A DNA stretch of 64,000 bases from Citrobacter amalonaticus Y19 (GTDB lineage: Bacteria > Pseudomonadota > Gammaproteobacteria > Enterobacterales > Enterobacteriaceae), in assembly GCF_000981805.1 (NCBI RefSeq), contig NZ_CP011132.1, forward strand, positions 4,092,001 through 4,156,000, written 5' to 3'. The stretch's first letter is position 1, and every line of letters begins with the position of its first letter. Under the pieces are notes generated by a model. The model was not told where the DNA came from, ran no database searches, and saw only the letters and a list, made by a program, of their open reading frames with translations. Below are positions 43,034 through 51,689 of this stretch, in pieces. A program made the translations under genes and the position numbers.

Positions 43034-44062
43034 ATGATGCAGGATAACGACGTAAAACGCCCCACAGAGGAACTTGAGCACAACCCGGTGCGCAAAGTCG
43101 ACACTACCGGGACCGCAAAGCACGAGAAGAAAAACGCCGCCAGCGAAAAGCTGAAAACGGTGACCACTACAGTCGAAAAAATCCAGCGCATCCCGGTGAT
43201 TGCGCACCTGCTCCGCGCGGCTGAACGCTTTAACGATCGGTTAGGGAATCAGTTCGGCGCGGCCATCACCTACTTCTCGTTTTTGTCGATGATCCCTATC
43301 CTGATGGTGTCGTTTGCCGCCGCAGGTTTTATTCTCGCCTCACATCCCACGCTGTTGCAGGACATCTTCAATAAAATCCTGATGAACGTCAGCGATCCGA
43401 CGCTTGCCGCTACGCTGAAAAGCACCATCAATACGGCAGTACAGCAGCGTACCACCGTCGGTCTGGTCGGGTTAGGAATAGCCCTCTATTCCGGGATTAA
43501 CTGGATGGGTAACCTGCGCGAGGCGATACGCGCCCAGTCACGGGACGTCTGGGAACGCACGCCGCAGGACCAGGAGAAAATCTGGATCAAATACCTGCGT
43601 GATTTTATCTCGCTGATTGGCCTGTTGATTGCGCTGATTGTGACGCTGTCGATCACCTCGGTCGCCGGTTCAGCGCAGCAGATGATTATCTCTGCCCTCT
43701 ACCTCGACAGCATAGAGTGGCTGAAGCCCACCTGGCGGCTGATTGGCCTGGCGATCTCTATTTTCGCTAACTATCTGCTGTTCTTCTGGATTTTCTGGCG
43801 TTTGCCGCGTCACCGCCCGCGTAAAAAGGCGTTGATTCGCGGTACGCTGATTGCGGCGATTGGCTTTGAAGTCATTAAAATCATCATGACCTGGACCCTG
43901 CCGGCGCTGGTGAAATCGCCCTCCGGCGCGGCGTTTGGTTCCGTGCTGGGGCTGATGGCGTTCTTCTACTTTTTTGCGCGCCTGACGCTGTTCTGCGCGG
44001 CCTGGATTGCGACCGCCGAGTACAAAGACGACCCCCGGATGCCGGGCAAAACGCACCGTTGA
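43034..44062 (+). CDS. yhjD: YhjD inner-membrane protein (YihY/BrkB family)
   Basis: A 342-residue protein with about six membrane helices and the family motif FGAAITYFSFLSMIPILM. In E. coli the R134C change in YhjD lets cells live without Kdo on lipid A, so a role in lipid IVA transport was proposed. The matching residue here is the normal Arg (near R139, QQRTTVGL). The N-terminal 50 residues are charged and vary from K-12. ATG 43034 and 43037 are both possible. A REP pair follows. Confidence 0.92.
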   Translation: MMQDNDVKRPTEELEHNPVRKVDTTGTAKHEKKNAASEKLKTVTTTVEKIQRIPVIAHLLRAAERFNDRLGNQFGAAITYFSFLSMIPILMVSFAAAGFILASHPTLLQDIFNKILMNVSDPTLAATLKSTINTAVQQRTTVGLVGLGIALYSGINWMGNLREAIRAQSRDVWERTPQDQEKIWIKYLRDFISLIGLLIALIVTLSITSVAGSAQQMIISALYLDSIEWLKPTWRLIGLAISIFANYLLFFWIFWRLPRHRPRKKALIRGTLIAAIGFEVIKIIMTWTLPALVKSPSGAAFGSVLGLMAFFYFFARLTLFCAAWIATAEYKDDPRMPGKTHR

Positions 44063-44414
44063 TTCTCACCCTCTGCCGGATGGCGCTGCGCTTATCCGGC
44101 CTACAAAACATCGCAAACCGTAGGCCGGATCAGGCGCTTGCGCCGTCATCCGGCAATATGGTCAGGCACTTACTTCCGCGCCTCTTCGCTCATTCAGCAT
44201 TTAAATCCAGTCCTTAACTTTTATTTAACCAAAAACCAGTTTTATCCACTGACTTTAAAATTGTGTGAAGCATTTCATAGACGAGAAATTGCAGGCGTAA
44301 ACATTATCCGCTTTTTGCCTGATTTTTAACCATGTTGATCGATTGTTACAGATTGAAATGTCGCTTTTGCTGTGCGTAATATGGCCGTTCGTTCGCCAAA
44401 AATAAGAAAATACT
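44063..44414. other. yhjD-yhjE intergenic region
   Basis: 352 bases containing the REP pair at 44075-44155 and the AT-rich yhjE leader. No ORF with a ribosome site was seen. Confidence 0.6.
44075..44155. repeat. REP pair after yhjD
   Basis: GCCGGATGGCGCTGCGC ... TTATCCGGCCTAC and inverted GTAGGCCGGATCAGGCG ... GCCGTCATCCGGC. Confidence 0.9.
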
Positions 44415-45737
44415 ATGCAAGCAACCGCCACCACACTCGATAACGAGCAGGAACATACCCCGGTCAATTCGCGCAATAAGGTTGTCGTCGCCTCGCTCAT
44501 TGGCACCGCCATTGAGTTCTTCGATTTCTACATCTACGCGACCGCTGCCGTGATTGTCTTCCCGCACATCTTCTTCCCGCAGGGCGACCCGACAGCGGCA
44601 ACGCTACAGTCGCTCGCCACGTTCGCTATCGCCTTTGTCGCGCGCCCGATTGGTTCCGCGCTCTTCGGCCACTTTGGCGATCGGGTAGGACGTAAAGTGA
44701 CGCTGGTGGCGTCTTTGCTGACAATGGGGATCTCGACGGTGATCATCGGCCTGCTGCCTGGCTACGCCACCATTGGCATCTTCGCCCCGCTGCTGCTGGC
44801 GCTGGCACGTTTTGGTCAAGGGCTGGGACTGGGCGGAGAATGGGGCGGCGCGGCGCTGCTGGCGACGGAAAACGCCCCGCCGCGTAAGCGTGCGCTGTAC
44901 GGCTCGTTCCCGCAGTTGGGTGCCCCCATTGGCTTCTTCTTTGCCAACGGCACCTTCCTGCTGCTCTCCTGGCTGCTGACCGATGAGCAGTTCATGAACT
45001 GGGGCTGGCGCGTGCCGTTTATCTTCTCGGCGGTGCTGGTGATTATCGGTTTGTATGTCCGCGTGTCGCTGCATGAGACACCGGTCTTCGCCAAAGTGGC
45101 TGCCGCGAAAAAGCAGGTGAAAATCCCGCTCGGAACCCTGCTGACCAAACACGTTCGCGTGACGATCCTTGGCACGTTTATCATGCTGGCGACCTATACG
45201 CTGTTTTATATCATGACCGTGTATTCGATGACGTTCAGTACCGCCGCTGCGCCGGTCGGTCTGGGCCTGCCGCGTAATGAAGTGTTGTGGATGCTGATGA
45301 TGGCGGTTATTGGCTTTGGCGTGATGGTGCCGGTCGCTGGCCTGCTCGCTGACGCCTTTGGTCGTCGCAAGAGCATGGTTATCATCACCACGATGATTAT
45401 CCTGTTTGCGCTGTTTGCCTTTAAACCGCTGCTGGGATCCGGCAATCCGGCGCTGGTCTTCGCCTTCCTGCTGCTGGGGCTGAGCCTGATGGGGCTGACG
45501 TTTGGGCCGATGGGCGCACTGCTGCCAGAACTGTTCCCGACCGAAGTGCGCTACACCGGCGCCTCGTTCTCCTATAACGTCTCTTCGATTCTGGGCGCGT
45601 CCGTCGCGCCGTATATCGCCGCATGGTTGCAGTCCAACTATGGGCTGGCGGCCGTGGGGACTTACCTCGCGTCTATGGCGGCGTTAACGCTGATCGCGCT
45701 GCTGTTAACCCATGAGACGCGTCACCAGTCGCTGTAA
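44415..45737 (+). CDS. yhjE: MFS transporter YhjE (metabolite:H+ symporter family)
   Basis: A 440-residue major facilitator of the MHS family, with 12 predicted helices. It has the family motif near helix 2-3 (ALFGHFGDRVGRKVTLVAS), RFGQGLGLGGEWGGAALLA, and the second half motif ADAFGRRKSM. Almost identical to E. coli YhjE; the substrate is not known, relatives move dicarboxylates and osmolytes. Confidence 0.94.
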   Translation: MQATATTLDNEQEHTPVNSRNKVVVASLIGTAIEFFDFYIYATAAVIVFPHIFFPQGDPTAATLQSLATFAIAFVARPIGSALFGHFGDRVGRKVTLVASLLTMGISTVIIGLLPGYATIGIFAPLLLALARFGQGLGLGGEWGGAALLATENAPPRKRALYGSFPQLGAPIGFFFANGTFLLLSWLLTDEQFMNWGWRVPFIFSAVLVIIGLYVRVSLHETPVFAKVAAAKKQVKIPLGTLLTKHVRVTILGTFIMLATYTLFYIMTVYSMTFSTAAAPVGLGLPRNEVLWMLMMAVIGFGVMVPVAGLLADAFGRRKSMVIITTMIILFALFAFKPLLGSGNPALVFAFLLLGLSLMGLTFGPMGALLPELFPTEVRYTGASFSYNVSSILGASVAPYIAAWLQSNYGLAAVGTYLASMAALTLIALLLTHETRHQSL

Positions 45738-45746
45738 TCTTTACAT

Positions 45747-45810
45747 GCCGGGTGGCGGCTACGCCTTACCCGGCCTACAAACACCATCACTTCTGTAGGC
45801 CGGGTAAGCG
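45747..45810. repeat. REP pair between yhjE and yhjG
   Basis: GCCGGGTGGCGGCTACGCC ... TTACCCGGCCTAC, then GTAGGCCGGGTAAGCG. The second unit is short and is enclosed by a 17-base direct repeat (45778-45794 and 45811-45827). Confidence 0.85.
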
Positions 45811-45827
45811 CAAACACCATCACTTCT
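45778..45827. repeat. 17-base direct repeat around a REP half
   Basis: CAAACACCATCACTTCT at 45778-45794 and again at 45811-45827; the second copy includes the yhjG stop codon (45820-45822). Confidence 0.85.
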
Positions 45828-47880
45828 TCATCTGCGATAAAATCATCCGGCACTGGTTGGCATCCCCTTCTGATGGCGAAATCAGCGCCAGCAGCGCGGC
45901 GGCGGGCGTCACTAACGTCGCCAGCGCCGCAGCCACCGCGCCACGGGCAATCAACGGCCCGGCTTTTACTCCCGCCTGCGGATCCTTAAACGTCCCACGC
46001 ACGTACAGCGGCGAACGCAAGGTAATGATACGGATGCCTTTGCTTTCCGGGTCGATGGTCAAATCCAGCTGTTCTGAGGCAAAGCTCGCCGTCCCGGTGA
46101 CGTTGATCAGCGCATTTTCGGTGTCGAAAGCGAAAATTTGCGGACGCGCCACGCCGTTCACAATATCGAGATTCGCCGCCGCGCAGTTGACCCGCACTTC
46201 GTCATCGCCAAAGATCTGCCCGACGATGTAGTTTCCGACGTTCAGTCCAACGATCTCCATCAGGTTGCGACTGATCAGCCCGTCGTTCATCAGCAGTTTC
46301 AGGTTGCCATTGCTGTTGCCCAGCAGCGCCGCCACGGAGTTCCCGCTGCCGCGAAGTTCGGCGTCGCCGTTCATTTCACCCAGCGTTTTCTGCATCAGTT
46401 CGACATCCGGCATCAGTTCTTTCAGTTTTAAGCGCCGCGCCTGAATATCTGCGCGCCCCTGCATTGGCTTTTTGTCCCCTTCCAGATGGATATTCGAACT
46501 GATGCTGCCGCCCGCCAGGCCAAACTTCAGCGGTTGCAGGCGCAGGTCGGCATTTTGCAAAATGATGTGGGTTGAGAGATCGCGGATGGGCAGGCTGCTG
46601 CCATGTTCAATACGCCGCCCTTTGAAGCGCACGTCAGCGTCCATCACGTTCCATTTGTCCGTTTCGAAGCGGTCATAGGGCAGCACTTTATCCGCTGGCT
46701 GTACGCTCTTTTCGCCCTTTTTCTGTTCTGCGCGCTGCGCCTTCTCCGCACCTTTACCGGAATCAACGCCGATCAGCGGCCCCAGATCCGCCAGCCTGAG
46801 CTGGCGCGATTCCACGTCGCCTTCCAGTTTCGGACGCGGTTTCCCCGTCGTATAAGTCAGTGAACCATGAATGTCGCTGTCGCCGATCCGGCCATTGAAC
46901 CCCCGGTAGTCAAACACCGACGATGCATTGGTATCGATTTTCGCCACCAGCCGACCGTCCGTTTCGAACGGCGGCGTATCCGGCAGCAGTACTCCCGTCA
47001 GGTCATACAGTTCGCCCAGCGAGTCTCCGGAGAATTTCAGTTGCAGATCGACGCCGCCCATCTTCATTGGGTCCTTAACCACGCCCTCCAACGCCACTCG
47101 GGTATTGCCGGAGCGTAAATCGGCCTGCACCGGAAACGCGGCGCTTTCACTACGCAGCGCCAGCATACCGCCCATTTTTCCCGTTCCGGTGAGCGGTTCG
47201 CCGTTGTATCGTCCCTGCGCCTTCAGGCCAAACACATAATCGTCGACCTTCGCGTTATCGCCTTTCGCTTTGCTTCCCGTGACTTCACTGAACGGTAACG
47301 GCTTACCCAGCGGATCGACCAGGATCTCGATATCTGCTTTGCTGACCTTATCGTCAATAGCGATCCGCCCCTGATCGAAGAGAATCGTGTCCAGCCGGAA
47401 AGACCAGTCAGAAGGTTTAGCATTGGGGTCTTTGTTTTCTGCGCCTGCCAGGTTGAATGTCCAGTTATTGTTTTTCTCGGACAGGCGAATCAGCCGCGCA
47501 TCGGGTTTCACCAGTTTGATCCACGGCAGCCAGACGGTTTTGCTCAACAGCGCCAGCGGGGCGAGCGTCGCTTCGACGCGGGGAAGATGCACCATCGTCA
47601 CTTCGGGAATATCGGGGGGATTGCCGAGGAGAATATCTTCAGCATGCACATGCGGCCACGGCACCCAACTGCGCCAGCCGGTCTCCTGCGTCTGGCGCTC
47701 CCAGACGACACCCAAATCACCACGAATGGCGAACGGTCGGTTAAGTTCGGTAGAGACTTTCTGGTTGATGGTCGGTTTGAGGCGGTTCCAGTCAAATGTC
47801 GCTATCAGTACGATAACAACCACGATCAACAACAAGAAAGTCCCTGTTATCACTGCTGTTATTTTTCCGGCTTTGGTCAT
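45820..47880 (-). CDS. yhjG: AsmA-family protein YhjG
   Basis: A 686-residue AsmA-like protein with one N-terminal membrane anchor (TAVITGTFLLLIVVVIVLIATF) and a long periplasmic part rich in beta-structure, ending in an AsmA C-terminal region. AsmA proteins help carry phospholipids to the outer membrane; the exact role of YhjG is not known. It matches E. coli YhjG throughout. Start ATG 47880 (MTKAGKITA); an ATG five codons upstream is less likely. Confidence 0.93.
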   Translation of the reverse strand: MTKAGKITAVITGTFLLLIVVVIVLIATFDWNRLKPTINQKVSTELNRPFAIRGDLGVVWERQTQETGWRSWVPWPHVHAEDILLGNPPDIPEVTMVHLPRVEATLAPLALLSKTVWLPWIKLVKPDARLIRLSEKNNNWTFNLAGAENKDPNAKPSDWSFRLDTILFDQGRIAIDDKVSKADIEILVDPLGKPLPFSEVTGSKAKGDNAKVDDYVFGLKAQGRYNGEPLTGTGKMGGMLALRSESAAFPVQADLRSGNTRVALEGVVKDPMKMGGVDLQLKFSGDSLGELYDLTGVLLPDTPPFETDGRLVAKIDTNASSVFDYRGFNGRIGDSDIHGSLTYTTGKPRPKLEGDVESRQLRLADLGPLIGVDSGKGAEKAQRAEQKKGEKSVQPADKVLPYDRFETDKWNVMDADVRFKGRRIEHGSSLPIRDLSTHIILQNADLRLQPLKFGLAGGSISSNIHLEGDKKPMQGRADIQARRLKLKELMPDVELMQKTLGEMNGDAELRGSGNSVAALLGNSNGNLKLLMNDGLISRNLMEIVGLNVGNYIVGQIFGDDEVRVNCAAANLDIVNGVARPQIFAFDTENALINVTGTASFASEQLDLTIDPESKGIRIITLRSPLYVRGTFKDPQAGVKAGPLIARGAVAAALATLVTPAAALLALISPSEGDANQCRMILSQMKK

Positions 47881-47957
47881 CGTTAGCCTCCTCACGTCTT
47901 CCCTTGCCTGTCCTAAAGATAGTCCAGCCAGACGGAGTTAGCGGAAACCGCCGGTTT

Positions 47958-48725
47958 TTACAGTGACAGAATGACCTCATCGAGATGGGAAAACGGGACC
48001 GGGCGCGACAGAAAATAGCCCTGCGCGGCAAAGGCGGGCGAGCGTTGTACATCGCGCCACTCTTCCAGCGTTTCCACGCCTTCAACGATCACGCCGCGGC
48101 AATAGCGGTTCATCAGTTGCAGCAGCATGGTGAAGAGATTGCGCCCCTCTGGCGTCTGTCGAAGCATCACAAACAGTTCGCGGGCGATTTTGATGTAGTC
48201 ATAGCGAACCTCGTTCAGAGCAGAGAAGTTCGCCATCCCGGTACCGAAATCATCCAGCCACAGCGGGCCAAACTCACACATGCTGGCGAAGGAGGATTCT
48301 TTTGGCAGGTGAATATGTTCTACCAGTTCAAAACGCAGCCACGGCATCCGTTCAATCATCTGCACAATGTTGGGCTGCTGGCGCATGGTGAGCAGCGTTG
48401 GACCATCAACATTCACGGAGGCCAGTAATTCATGGCGCTGGAAAAAGTCAGCCTTCTGCTCCAGCAACTGAAGTTGTTCTTTGACGATATCAACGCGATG
48501 GCGCACCGCCACCCCGGAAAAATAGCGGTCAGGGGCGATACGTTGAGTCGGGTTGTCCGGATGCGTCACCACCGTCAGCAGTTCAACCGCTAACAGGCGT
48601 CCACTGGTCTGGTAAATCGGCTGATGAGTGTAAGCACGCTCGCACTGCAGCCAAAAGCGCCGATCCTGCAAGCTTTCAACGCTCGCCTCGGAATTGCTTA
48701 GCTGCTGGATAACCTGGTTTATCAT
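47958..48725 (-). CDS. pdeH: Cyclic-di-GMP phosphodiesterase PdeH
   Basis: A 255-residue stand-alone EAL domain (YhjH), the main c-di-GMP hydrolase of motile E. coli. The EAL triad reads ELL (LLAVELLTVV), as in the active E. coli enzyme. The metal and catalytic motifs are present: LASVNVDGPTLL, LWLDDFGTGMANFSAL, YDYIKIARELF and IVEGVETLEEW. By lowering c-di-GMP it favours swimming and lowers cellulose/curli. A perfect sigma-28 promoter lies upstream (48774-48800). Start ATG 48725 matches the K-12 length. Confidence 0.95.
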   Translation of the reverse strand: MINQVIQQLSNSEASVESLQDRRFWLQCERAYTHQPIYQTSGRLLAVELLTVVTHPDNPTQRIAPDRYFSGVAVRHRVDIVKEQLQLLEQKADFFQRHELLASVNVDGPTLLTMRQQPNIVQMIERMPWLRFELVEHIHLPKESSFASMCEFGPLWLDDFGTGMANFSALNEVRYDYIKIARELFVMLRQTPEGRNLFTMLLQLMNRYCRGVIVEGVETLEEWRDVQRSPAFAAQGYFLSRPVPFSHLDEVILSL

Positions 48726-48773
48726 CTCAGATGTCCCGTGATTAAGTGTGTTACTGCCCCGACTCGTCAAAGG

Positions 48774-48800
48774 TTATCGGCCTTCAGGCGGAGAACTTTA
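48774..48800 (-). promoter_or_regulatory. Sigma-28 (FliA) flagellar promoter of pdeH
   Basis: On the minus strand TAAA (48797-48800), 15 bases, GCCGATAA (48774-48781): exact match to the FliA consensus, about 50 bases before the pdeH start. It ties PdeH synthesis to flagellar class-3 expression. Confidence 0.92.
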
Positions 48801-48875
48801 TGTTCAGTGGCGCGCAAAATCGAAAACGGATTTGTAAAAATCAATGCAGAATACGGACTGGCTCAAAAAAAATTT

Positions 48876-48891
48876 TGGAACGTTGTTTTAA
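48876..48891 (+). promoter_or_regulatory. Possible KdgR operator of kdgK
   Basis: TGGAACGTTGTTTTAA, a partial match to the KdgR box (AAAC-N-GTTT type), about 65 bases before kdgK. E. coli kdgK is under KdgR control. The match is imperfect. Confidence 0.35.
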
Positions 48892-48956
48892 TATGATTGA
48901 CCACCCAACACCCACAGCGCACACTAACGCTAACTTTTTTAAGCAGGTTCACGACT

Positions 48957-49886
48957 ATGTCCAAAAAGATTGCCGTGATTGGCGAATGCATGATTGAGCT
49001 GTCACAGAAAGGCGCTGACGTTCAGCGCGGATTCGGTGGCGACACATTGAATACCTCCGTTTACATTGCCCGCCAGGTTGATGCTGCGGCGCTCTCCGTG
49101 CATTACGTCACGGCGCTGGGCACGGACAGTTTCAGCCAGCAGATGCTGGAGTCATGGCACGGTGAAAACGTCGATACCTCGCTGACGCAGCGCATGGAAA
49201 ACCGTCTGCCGGGCCTCTACTACATTGAGACCGACAGCACCGGCGAGCGGACGTTCTATTACTGGCGTAACGAAGCGGCGGCGAAATTCTGGCTGGAGAG
49301 CGAGCAGTCAGCGGCCATTTGCGAAGAACTGGCGACCTTTGACTATCTCTACCTGAGCGGTATCAGCCTCGCGATCCTGAGCCCATCCAGCCGTGACAAA
49401 CTGCTGTCGCTGCTGCGCGAATGCCGCGCCAACGGCGGGAAAGTCATTTTTGACAACAACTACCGCCCGCGCCTGTGGGCCAGCAAAGAAGAGACCCAAC
49501 AGGTTTATCAGAAGATGCTGGAATGCACCGATATCGCCTTCCTGACGCTGGACGACGAAGATGCGCTCTGGGGCGTGAAGCCGGTTGAAGAAGTGATCGC
49601 ACGTACGCATGCCGCGGGTGTGCAGGAAGTGGTCGTGAAACGGGGTGCGGATTCTTGCCTGGTGTCTGTCGACGGTAAAGAACCGATCGACGTTCCTGCG
49701 GTGAAACTGCCAAAAGAGAAAGTGATCGATACCACCGCCGCCGGCGACTCGTTCAGCGCCGGGTATCTGGCCGTTCGTTTAACCGGTGGCGATGCCGCCG
49801 AAGCCGCCAAACGGGGTCACCTGACAGCCAGCACCGTCATTCAGCATCGCGGGGCGATTATCCCACGCGACGCCATGCCGCAGTAA
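48957..49886 (+). CDS. kdgK: 2-keto-3-deoxygluconate kinase
   Basis: A 309-residue PfkB-family sugar kinase that makes KDPG from 2-keto-3-deoxygluconate in hexuronate use. It has the N-terminal GECMIELS, the PfkB signature DTTAAGDSFSAGYLAVRL with the catalytic Asp (GD), and the substrate loop near GGDTLNTSVYIARQ. Start ATG 48957 (MSKKIAVIGE) is the K-12 start; the in-frame upstream codons at 48897 are not needed. Confidence 0.96.
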   Translation: MSKKIAVIGECMIELSQKGADVQRGFGGDTLNTSVYIARQVDAAALSVHYVTALGTDSFSQQMLESWHGENVDTSLTQRMENRLPGLYYIETDSTGERTFYYWRNEAAAKFWLESEQSAAICEELATFDYLYLSGISLAILSPSSRDKLLSLLRECRANGGKVIFDNNYRPRLWASKEETQQVYQKMLECTDIAFLTLDDEDALWGVKPVEEVIARTHAAGVQEVVVKRGADSCLVSVDGKEPIDVPAVKLPKEKVIDTTAAGDSFSAGYLAVRLTGGDAAEAAKRGHLTASTVIQHRGAIIPRDAMPQ

Positions 49887-49889
49887 GAC

Positions 49890-49946
49890 CTGGCGTAAAC
49901 GCCTTATCAGGCCTACAGAAATCTTCTCCGTAGGCCTGATAAACGA
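49890..49946. repeat. REP-like pair between kdgK and yhjJ
   Basis: CTGGCGTAAACGCC-TTATCAGGCCTAC and inverted GTAGGCCTGATAAACG, in the gap between convergent genes. Confidence 0.75.
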
Positions 49947-49973
49947 GCAACATTCAGCAATTCTGTGATTTCC

Positions 49974-51467
49974 CTACTGCGCCGCCGGAATATCCGTCAC
50001 TTCCGGATGCGCTTCATCCGTCTCAACTGGCGTCGCCGCTGCTGCTGCCGGGGCCATAATCTGTTCCCACGTCGCCTGTAACTCTTTCATGTTGAATTCC
50101 GGCTCACCTTTCGGCTGCAGCAGAATCAGCGCCATATCCTGTGACAACTGCTGACGCAGATCCTGATTCAACATCTCAACGGTCAGGCTGTTCAGGAAGT
50201 CCTGACGCAAACGCTGGTACTGTTCAGGTGCGATATCCACGACCTGATTTTGCAGCGAGCGCAGACGCTGACCGATCAGAATATCGGTATCGGTACGGGC
50301 GTAGGTCGCAAACAGTTTCTGTAATTCCAGATTCTTTTGCGCCACCAGCGCGTTGAACTCTTCTTCCGGCAGGCCGTTATCACGCACTTTCGCCAGTTCA
50401 CGCGCCACAGTGCTCAGATTGGCGGTGACCTTGTCGTTTGGCGATTCAATGTTGACGGCACACTGGGCGCGCTGGAACAACACGCGACAGTCAAAGCCGA
50501 GGCCGATATCTTTCGCGTTGTTCTTACTCAGCGCCTGCTGAATGTGCCAGAACAGCGCCTCACGCGCTAAATCCGCGCGCCAGTAACGCAACAGCGCAGC
50601 GGACTCGCGAATCGGCTGCCACGGCGTATCCCACATCACAGAGAGACGATCCTGGCGCACCGCGTCGGTCATGATGCTAACCGCCTCAGCACGCAACGGC
50701 GAGAGCGTCGGCACTGGCGCAGGCGTTTCGCGTTTACCTTTCAGTTCACCAAACGTTTTATTGATTTGCTCGGCTACCGAACGCGCATCAACGTTACCGA
50801 CGACAATCAGCGTCATCGCATCCGGGGTGTACCATTTCTGGTAGAAATCCTGAACTTTCGCCGCATCCACCGGCATTTTTACCGGATCGGCAGGATCATG
50901 GCCCAGCAGCGCCGATCCTTTCAGACGATAGCGCCACCAGCCATCTTTGGTGTCGACGGGCAGCGTGGTGACCATGTCTTCCGTGCTCAGCGCATGGTTT
51001 ACCACCTCAGGGGTGATCGTCAGTTTGCCCATCGTGTTCGCCAGATAGCTCAGCGACTCTTTCAGCAGATCGTTGCGGTTATTGGGCAGGCTAAGATTGT
51101 ACTGCGTGGAATCGTAAGAGACCGTTACCGGCGGCATCGGGCGCTTAGGGTCAAATCCTTGCTGCCACAGTGAACGCGCCTGTGCGGCATCGAGTCCACC
51201 ACTCTGGGTTAACGCAATACGGGGAATAAGATGACTGAAACCGCTCTGTTGAGTACTTTCGGTGAGCGAACCGGTATTTACCAGCAGACGGACCTCGATA
51301 CGGTCGCTGGGGCGCTGGGGGGTGGCTAAGACTTGCCACTGTAAACCATTTGCCAGCGTCCCCTGTTGCCATGCCGGGTCTGGCTGGAGCGCATCTGCCT
51401 GCACATAGCCAGCAGTGGCCATCATCAGCAAACCGCCCGCTATAAGTCGAATTTTTGTGCCCTGCAT
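49974..51467 (-). CDS. yhjJ: M16 peptidase-like periplasmic protein YhjJ
   Basis: A 497-residue exported protein (signal peptide ending TAGYVQA) of the M16 (pitrilysin/insulinase) family. The zinc motif HXXEH is replaced by HLIPR (GFSHLIPRIAL), so both a Glu and a His ligand are missing; E. coli YhjJ has the same loss. It is therefore probably not a peptidase by itself. The second M16 domain and an acidic, alanine-rich tail are intact. Function unknown. Confidence 0.92.
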   Translation of the reverse strand: MQGTKIRLIAGGLLMMATAGYVQADALQPDPAWQQGTLANGLQWQVLATPQRPSDRIEVRLLVNTGSLTESTQQSGFSHLIPRIALTQSGGLDAAQARSLWQQGFDPKRPMPPVTVSYDSTQYNLSLPNNRNDLLKESLSYLANTMGKLTITPEVVNHALSTEDMVTTLPVDTKDGWWRYRLKGSALLGHDPADPVKMPVDAAKVQDFYQKWYTPDAMTLIVVGNVDARSVAEQINKTFGELKGKRETPAPVPTLSPLRAEAVSIMTDAVRQDRLSVMWDTPWQPIRESAALLRYWRADLAREALFWHIQQALSKNNAKDIGLGFDCRVLFQRAQCAVNIESPNDKVTANLSTVARELAKVRDNGLPEEEFNALVAQKNLELQKLFATYARTDTDILIGQRLRSLQNQVVDIAPEQYQRLRQDFLNSLTVEMLNQDLRQQLSQDMALILLQPKGEPEFNMKELQATWEQIMAPAAAAATPVETDEAHPEVTDIPAAQ

Positions 51468-51650
51468 GTGAACCCCTGATCAACAATCCTGGTAATAAAA
51501 AGACAACCCCTGCTGGGTTTGCCTGAATATGACGTTAAAAACACTTCGTGTTAGACCGCAAGAACATGAAAATGTCACGGAAGAAGTGAAATAAACCCGA
51601 TACCTCCATGTTGAAGGATTCGGGCCCAGGGGTCAATTATGCGCAGGAGC

Positions 51651-51674
51651 CCGCAGCCCCACAAGGGACTGCGG
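51651..51674 (-). terminator. Hairpin after dctA
   Basis: CCGCAGCCCC-ACAA-GGGACTGCGG, 16 bases past the dctA stop. One mismatch, no clear T-run on the minus strand. Confidence 0.45.
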
Positions 51675-51689
51675 TCATAAGTGTCGAGA

